From Fomes fomentarius (taxonomy: Eukaryota > Basidiomycota > Agaricomycetes > Polyporales > Polyporaceae): a stretch of DNA of 64,000 bases. The position numbers were made by a program, and so were the translations under genes. Positions 58,977 to 64,000 of this stretch are shown here, in pieces. Where the stretch lies: contig JABYQN010000002.1 of NCBI GenBank assembly GCA_022606135.1, positions 3,348,001 through 3,412,000 on the forward strand, in the 5' to 3' direction. Each line of letters starts with the position of its first letter. Position 1 is the first letter of the stretch. The notes below the pieces were generated by a model. It did not search any database. It was given only the letters and a program-made list of their open reading frames with translations, and was not told the DNA's origin.

Positions 58977-59625
58977 CTAGTGATGAGGTGCCTGCTCGAA
59001 GCGGACACCGCTGACACGAGAAACAGGGTGAGCGGGTATGTATGTGATCGTTCGAGGGATTACACTCACCAGTAGCTGTGTACGTGGGACGGAACGGAAC
59101 AGGAAGACAGTTAGGCTTCGATGTATAGAGATAGCTATAGGAAGGGGAAACGCACCCGCATGCTCGAGGACCAGGCTTGTCCTGCATATATTTCGGGTCG
59201 GATCACGACACAGCGGCAAGTAACCAGAGGTACATACCAAGTTGATAAAAATCTTTGGGTGACCAAGAGGGCCGCCTCCTACGAGAAGCAGTGAATAAGG
59301 CCTTGCAGTGCTGCACCGCGTCTCTGGACATACCGCCATCACAGACAGCCTTCCGGCCATGAACAACACGGATGGGCTCCTTGCTGATCATCTCCATCGC
59401 ACTAAGCGGGTTAGGCTGGAGCTCCAGAATCGTCTGCTCAAAACGAGGTCCAGACTGGGCTTGCGAACGGGGGCGCTGGCTAGTCGACCAAGTCTGGGGG
59501 TGGTTGGGAGCCTGCGGGGCTGCAGTAGAGGGGGACGGTGCCTCGTGCGTGGGGACTGGTGTGGATGTCGAAGAGAGACGGGTGAGCGGACGGGCAAGGC
59601 CCTGGAGAGCTCGGCGAGCGAGCAT
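58977..59625 (-). CDS. NDUFS6: NADH:ubiquinone oxidoreductase 13 kDa subunit, zinc-binding
   Basis: A peripheral-arm accessory subunit of mitochondrial complex I. Five exons on the minus strand: 59625-59334, 59278-59238, 59181-59156, 59075-59070 and 59010-58977; 399 nt, or 132 residues. The N-terminus MLARRALQGLARPLTRL is an Arg-rich presequence. The zf-CHCC domain reads KAVCDGGGGPLGHPKIFINL, DKPGPRACGYC and GVRFEQAPHH. Its zinc ligands are Cys of VCDGG, His of GHP and both Cys of CGYC. Exon 4 is only 6 nt (ctactg) and supplies Tyr plus part of the last Cys codon; omitting it would destroy the zinc site. The start at 59625 is the first ATG in frame. Confidence 0.94.
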
Positions 59626-60020
59626 GACGGTCAACGCAGAGTTAGGCGTGTCCTAAGATGGAAGCCTGGCGGGCCATGTCGGACGTCGCGCCCGTGGGAA
59701 TCTACTTGTAGAACATGTTCTTTCATGCGACTCCTTAATTAGCCATTACTTATCAAGAATTCCAAGCCAAGCTATCTACAGTGCTAGTTAGCCCGCAACT
59801 GCAATATCACACCTGTTCGTACACCTGCGCCTCGTAACTGATAGTATAAGGCCCGATAACTAGTGCTAACTCCAAAGTCAAGAGCGTTTCGTAACGGGAA
59901 GGAATGAGGTGTCCGCCGGCATCCACTGAAAGCGAAGAGGCAGGGATATCGCTTCCTTATCAACTTGGTGCTGGTGAATATCCTGGTCTCTGGTGGAATT
60001 GTGGCATCTGGGACTCACTA
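59626..60020. other. intergenic, NDUFS6 promoter side
   Basis: Upstream of NDUFS6 and downstream of the F-box gene. No coding signal recognised. Confidence 0.5.
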
Positions 60021-62045
60021 CTACGCTGTTCTGTCATGATTAGGCGTCTCTCTGACTAACTCAAGCTCGCCCACGGATTCCTCCAAGTGCTTGAAGTATA
60101 CAGGATCGCTTTCCGGACCGGGGTAGTTTCCCTCGACGACGTATCCCACCTTGAGTCGCGGAAGCTGGTACCCGCGCCGTGCGCGTGCGTGAAGGGCATT
60201 AGGCATAGCCCAAGGTTCGACACCTAGGATCGGCGCGATGTACGCTCGCGACACCGTCACTGTACGAAGTCGGGGCAACGGGCATGGCAAGGGTCCCGGA
60301 GAGTGTAACGCATTCGAAGGTAGCATAGGTCCGACCGCCCTCCAGAACGGGTGAGCGGAGGTTTCGCCGACGAACGACATGCGATCTATAGAGATGGACT
60401 CTAGGAGAGGGAAGTGGGAGAACATGTCTTCCCATACGGAGCTAGGGACGTTTGCTTGATACTCTCGAATGGATAGGGTGATGAGGGAAGCGCTGCGAAA
60501 GAGACGCACGAGGTCGGTGAGACAGCGGCGCAGGCCTCCATTCGAGTCATCTTGGGGATGGTTACGCCTTAGATCAATTGTCTGCAAGGGGCCATGCGCA
60601 CGGATGCCGTAGCTGCGCTGGCTGAAAAGTGTCTCGACGGAGGTTACGTTGTCGAGCATCGGAAGGATGGAGGAAGTGTCCAGTGGGAGATAGCCAGACA
60701 TTGTATCCTCATTCATGCGAGGGCCCTTGCCACCGACGCGGATCGTTACGGATGTAGCCGCGGGAATTCGGATGCGGGCGAGGAGCTCAGTAGCGAAAGC
60801 GTAGGAACCAATGGTTAAGTTGAGCGTATGCAGCTTTGGCAGGAGTATTTCACGTGCGTAAATTTGACCGGAAGAGTGTCTGGTGATGGACGAAGAGGTG
60901 GCTGTTATGTGATAAGAGAGTATCTCGAGATCCCGCATTATGTCCACGATATGAAGAAACTCGTCCAGAAAGACAATGCGAGAGCGCGTGTGCACATAGA
61001 GGTTGCGAAGAGGAGGGTATGTCGATAGATCGGATGGAAGGGAGAAGCCATCGATACTCAATTCGTGCAGATTGGGGAACCGGTCAGCATCCAGACTGAC
61101 AGGGGGTATGAACTCCAAATGACAGGTTTCAAGGTCGCCCTTGCTGAACTGCAGGTGCAGTTTCTCAAGCGCTGGCATATTCTGTAGTTGAAGTAGAGTG
61201 AGGACCAAGAACGGCCACTGCCCTTGTAGGGCGCCGAGAGAAAGAGAGTGGATCTTAGACACCCAATTCGTCATTGATAGCATGCGCCCGGTTTCTTCGC
61301 ATAGGAAGTGACGGAAGAATATATTTGTCGGCGAGCTGGCACAGCGAGTGAGGCACAGAATGAGCCAGTGGCGGCGTGAATGGACGAATATGTTACGCCA
61401 GAGATATGGCGTGCAACACATCACTCTTCTCCAGCGGCGGCAGACGGGGCTCACCACCGAGGACTTGGCGGGCACCTTGACTGCCTTGACCTGTGCTCTC
61501 CGTGGGATGGATTCGAGGACGGGGCCATCGGGCAAGAAATCGAAAATCTCAGCAAGTATTTCCTCAGGAAGTTTGTTGACAAACGTCTCAGCGTTCATCG
61601 ACTCGTCCGCGACCATGAGGTCCAATGCGGGGTCACGAAGGTTTCCCGTTAAGAGAGGTCTCAGATCATCGAGATGCTGAAGAGACACGAAGAGCTTGTG
61701 AGTGGTTTAGAGTATTATACGGCAAGGAGGGCTATTAGTAAATCACTAACCTTCATGGCCTTTGATTTCATCTTGCAATTGGTAGCTATAGCACGTGTAT
61801 GTACACAACTGATGAGACAAAAATGCAGTGTCACTTATATCTGCACTGGCTGTCGAAGTCAAGAGCCAGGAGACATACCTGTCGATAACACCTAAGAATA
61901 CTACGAGGTCTTTGAGTGACTTGTTGCGTCCAGTCGTCCGGGCCAGAATGTCGGCCGAATGGCTGGATGGATCATGGGAGACGCGCAAGCTCTCGAAAGT
62001 AGCCGAAAAGGCAAGCCCGGGAATGGCCGAGGGGTGTGACGTCAT
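60021..62045 (-). CDS. F-box and leucine-rich-repeat-like protein
   Basis: Three exons on the minus strand: 62045-61879, 61808-61751 and 61694-60021; 1899 nt, or 632 residues. The first 75 residues (MTSHPSAIPGLAFSATFES...) come from the two small exons; exon 3 continues LFVSLQHLDDLRPLL. The F-box-like segment is NKLPEEILAEIFDFL followed by SVVSPVCRRWRRVMCCTPYLW. The rest has irregular leucine-rich spacing (LEKLHLQFS, LHELSIDGF, LRNLYVHTR, LHTLNLTIG) as in fungal F-box proteins. Such proteins present substrates to an SCF ubiquitin ligase; the target is unknown. It shares a 225-bp divergent promoter with HSP104. Confidence 0.85.
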
Positions 62046-62100
62046 GAGGGTGGGTCAGATAACTCAGATTTGGCAAGGGCGACAGCGCTAGTGGACAGCG

Positions 62101-62116
62101 CTGGAAGGTTCTCCAG
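62101..62116. promoter_or_regulatory. heat-shock-element-like inverted repeat
   Basis: The sequence ctggaaggttctccag has GAA-nn-TTC core units with outer ctgga/tccag symmetry, as in a heat-shock element (alternating nGAAn). It lies 155 bp before the HSP104 start and 56 bp before the divergent F-box start. Confidence 0.6.
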
Positions 62117-62174
62117 ATGGCCTGGACGGTCGAGGGTCTTCCTGGCCTTTCGACGCATCTAGGACAGAGAGAAG

Positions 62175-62180
62175 TATATA
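62175..62180 (+). promoter_or_regulatory. TATA box of HSP104
   Basis: The tatata hexamer within agtatataagt lies 91-96 bp before the ATG, downstream of the heat-shock-like element, the usual order for a stress-induced promoter. Confidence 0.65.
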
Positions 62181-62270
62181 AGTACAGCTGTCCCAACGCT
62201 GCATCTGCAACCATAAAACTCTTCGGATACCCTCAACACCTAACTCTTTCCAACTCTTCAACTTTCAGCC

Positions 62271-64000
62271 ATGGCATCGTCCATGAACTTCACTGACAAG
62301 ACCCAGGAGACGCTCGCAGCAGCCATCCAGCTCGCCAAAGACTACGCAAACGCACAAGGTACGCAATTAGCTTAGTCTGACACCTCGTTGAATTGACTCG
62401 ATACTCACCTGCGTCTGCCACTCTAGTACATCCCGTGCACATCGCGTTTGCACTTCTTAGCGAGAGCGATGGGGAGGCTGCCTCCGCTTCTGGCCCGCAT
62501 TCACTCTTCCAGTCTGTTATCGACAAAGCCGGGGGTGATGTGGTAAGTGATTCATATCACTCGATCGCATGTAACGTGTTACTCAGATAGCGTTTACAGA
62601 CAACAGTCAGGAGAGGCATCCAGAAGCTCATTGTCCGGTTGCCCACTCAGTCACCGCCGCCCGATGAGACCACTTTCAGCTCAGGTGCCATCAAGGTTCT
62701 CCGCGAGGCCGAGTCTCTGCGGAAAACCATGCACGACTCCTACATTGCTCAAGATCACATTCTTGCCGCACTTATCAAGGACTCTTCGCTTGCCCCCGTC
62801 TTCAAAGAAGCTGGTATGAGAGAAGAGGTGCTCAAGACGGCCATTGACCAGATTCGGGGCAACCGTCGTGTCGACAGCAAGAACGCCGAGCAGGGTTTTG
62901 ACGCCTTGAGCAAGTACGCAACTGATCTCACCGCCCTCGCCGAAGAAGGCAAACTTGACCCCGTGATTGGCCGTGACAACGAGATTCGTCGTGCGGTGCG
63001 GATACTATGTAGACGGTATGCATATTCATCCCATGTAGCACTCTGACAGACTCACTGATGAATGCGCTGCAGGACGAAGAACAACCCAGTTCTCGTTGGT
63101 GAACCCGGTGTAGGGAAGTCCGCTATCGCCGAGGGTCTCGCACAGCGTATCGTCAATCGAGATGTTCCCGCATCCCTCATCGCGCGCCTCTACTCCCTTG
63201 ATATGGGTGCCCTCATGGCGGGTGCGAAGTACAAGGGCGAGTATGAGGAGCGTATAAAGTCCGTCCTTGACGAGGTTGAGAAGGCTGCAGAAGACGGTCC
63301 TGGTGTCATCCTGTTCATCGACGAGCTCCACCTCATCATGGCCGGTCAGGGTGCAGCGGGTGGCGGCATGGACGCCGCCAACCTATTTAAGCCCTTGCTA
63401 GCCCGTGGTAAGCTCCGCTGCATCGGCGCAACGACACTTGCGGAATACAGGAAGTACATCGAGAAGGATCCTGCGCTCGAGCGGAGGTTCGCCCAGGTAC
63501 TCGTCAACGAGCCGTCCGTCCCCGAGACCATCTCCATTCTCCGTGGTATCCGGGAGAAGTACGAAGTCCATCACGGTGTCCGGATCCACGATGGTGCTCT
63601 CATCGCAGCTGCTCAACTTGCGCACCGCTACCTTACTTCTAGGCGGCTGCCTGATTCGGCTATCGACCTGGTTGATGAAGCTTGCGCAAGGTATGTTCGA
63701 CAGATGTCTTTGTTGATGATGAATTGCAATGTGCTGACTCCTTGCTTTCCAGTGTTCGTGTCACGCGGGAGACTGCTCCCGAGGCAATCGATCAACTACA
63801 ACGTCGCAAGCTCGAGCTGGAGGTCGAGATCCACGCCCTCGAGCGCGAGAAAGACGATGCCTCCAAGGAACGTCTCGCCGCCGCTCGCAAAGCCATTGCC
63901 GATGTCGAGGATCAGCTCAAGCCACTCCAGGCTGCCTACGAAGCCGAGAAGCAACGCGGTGACGAGATCAATTCCGTCCGCCGGCGTATCGACGACCTTA
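62271..64000 (+). CDS. HSP104: HSP104/ClpB disaggregase, N-terminal part
   Basis: A hexameric AAA+ chaperone that pulls proteins out of aggregates with HSP70. The start [19 protein letters not shown] begins the Clp N-domain (two repeats: [12 protein letters not shown] and [13 protein letters not shown]). The linker [23 protein letters not shown] leads to NBD1 with Walker [10 protein letters not shown], Walker [10 protein letters not shown] and pore-loop [10 protein letters not shown]. Later come [19 protein letters not shown] and [12 protein letters not shown]. The coiled-coil middle domain begins at [17 protein letters not shown] and is cut by the window end. Introns lie near 62360-62427, 62543-62600, 63016-63072 and 63691-63752. 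The gene is intact as far as visible; NBD2 lies beyond the window. Confidence 0.96.

Noticed and set aside
58588..59187. 200-codon minus-strand open frame
   Set aside because: It runs through introns and exons of NDUFS6 in a different frame and continues into its 3' flank; an overlap artefact.

Overview
The window is nuclear DNA from a filamentous basidiomycete, most likely an Agaricomycete and possibly a polypore. Genes are broken by many short (about 50-60 nt) GT-AG introns and intergenic gaps are short. It also holds lineage-typical families: RTA1-like membrane proteins, a WW-like membrane protein, a TPR-MYND gene, a GRAM membrane protein and F-box/LRR proteins. Gene models below were spliced by eye. 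CDS spans are given from start to stop codon, and splice sites are quoted where reading frame and a conserved motif fix them.

Layout. 0-3 kb: two tandem RTA1-like genes, the first cut by the window edge. 3-6 kb: dihydrofolate reductase, mitochondrial ribosomal protein bL36m (minus) and a DMT/EamA transporter. 7.4-9.1 kb: a secreted proteinase-K-type subtilase. 9.9-12.9 kb (minus): a PPZ-type phosphatase and ribosomal protein uS17. 13.3-15.1 kb (minus): an orphan seven-transmembrane receptor-like protein. 16-19.6 kb: DNA ligase I. 19.8-20.4 kb (minus): mitochondrial pyruvate carrier MPC1. 20.8-22.3 kb: an unrecognised protein. 22.3-33.4 kb: a gene-poor accessory stretch holding a tandem array of at least four small paralogous genes (minus) that share three-exon structure, an acidic run and a WF(A/V)P(K/R)G motif. 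33.4-35.7 kb: WW-like membrane protein. 36-43.2 kb (minus): isopentenyl-diphosphate isomerase, a REC8/RAD21 kleisin and a GRAM-domain membrane protein. 44.5-45.2 kb (minus): a truncated, frameshifted TPR-MYND pseudogene. 45.5-47.9 kb: decapping enzyme DCP2. 47.9-51.2 kb: gene-poor. 51.2-52.5 kb: PRPP synthetase. 54-57.4 kb: an Ime2/MAK-type kinase. 59-59.6 kb (minus): complex I subunit NDUFS6. 60-62 kb (minus): an F-box protein, divergent from HSP104 (62.3 kb to the edge).

Most genes are core housekeeping: nucleotide and folate metabolism (DHFR, PRS), replication (ligase I), mitochondrial function (bL36m, MPC1, NDUFS6), translation and mRNA decay (uS17, DCP2), isoprenoid synthesis (IDI) and stress or signalling (HSP104, PPZ, kinase). 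The two most unusual observations are a single-nucleotide exon needed to keep the PRS reading frame and its conserved VDNLYAEP motif, and the tandem array of small acidic WFAPKG proteins, for which I know no named family.
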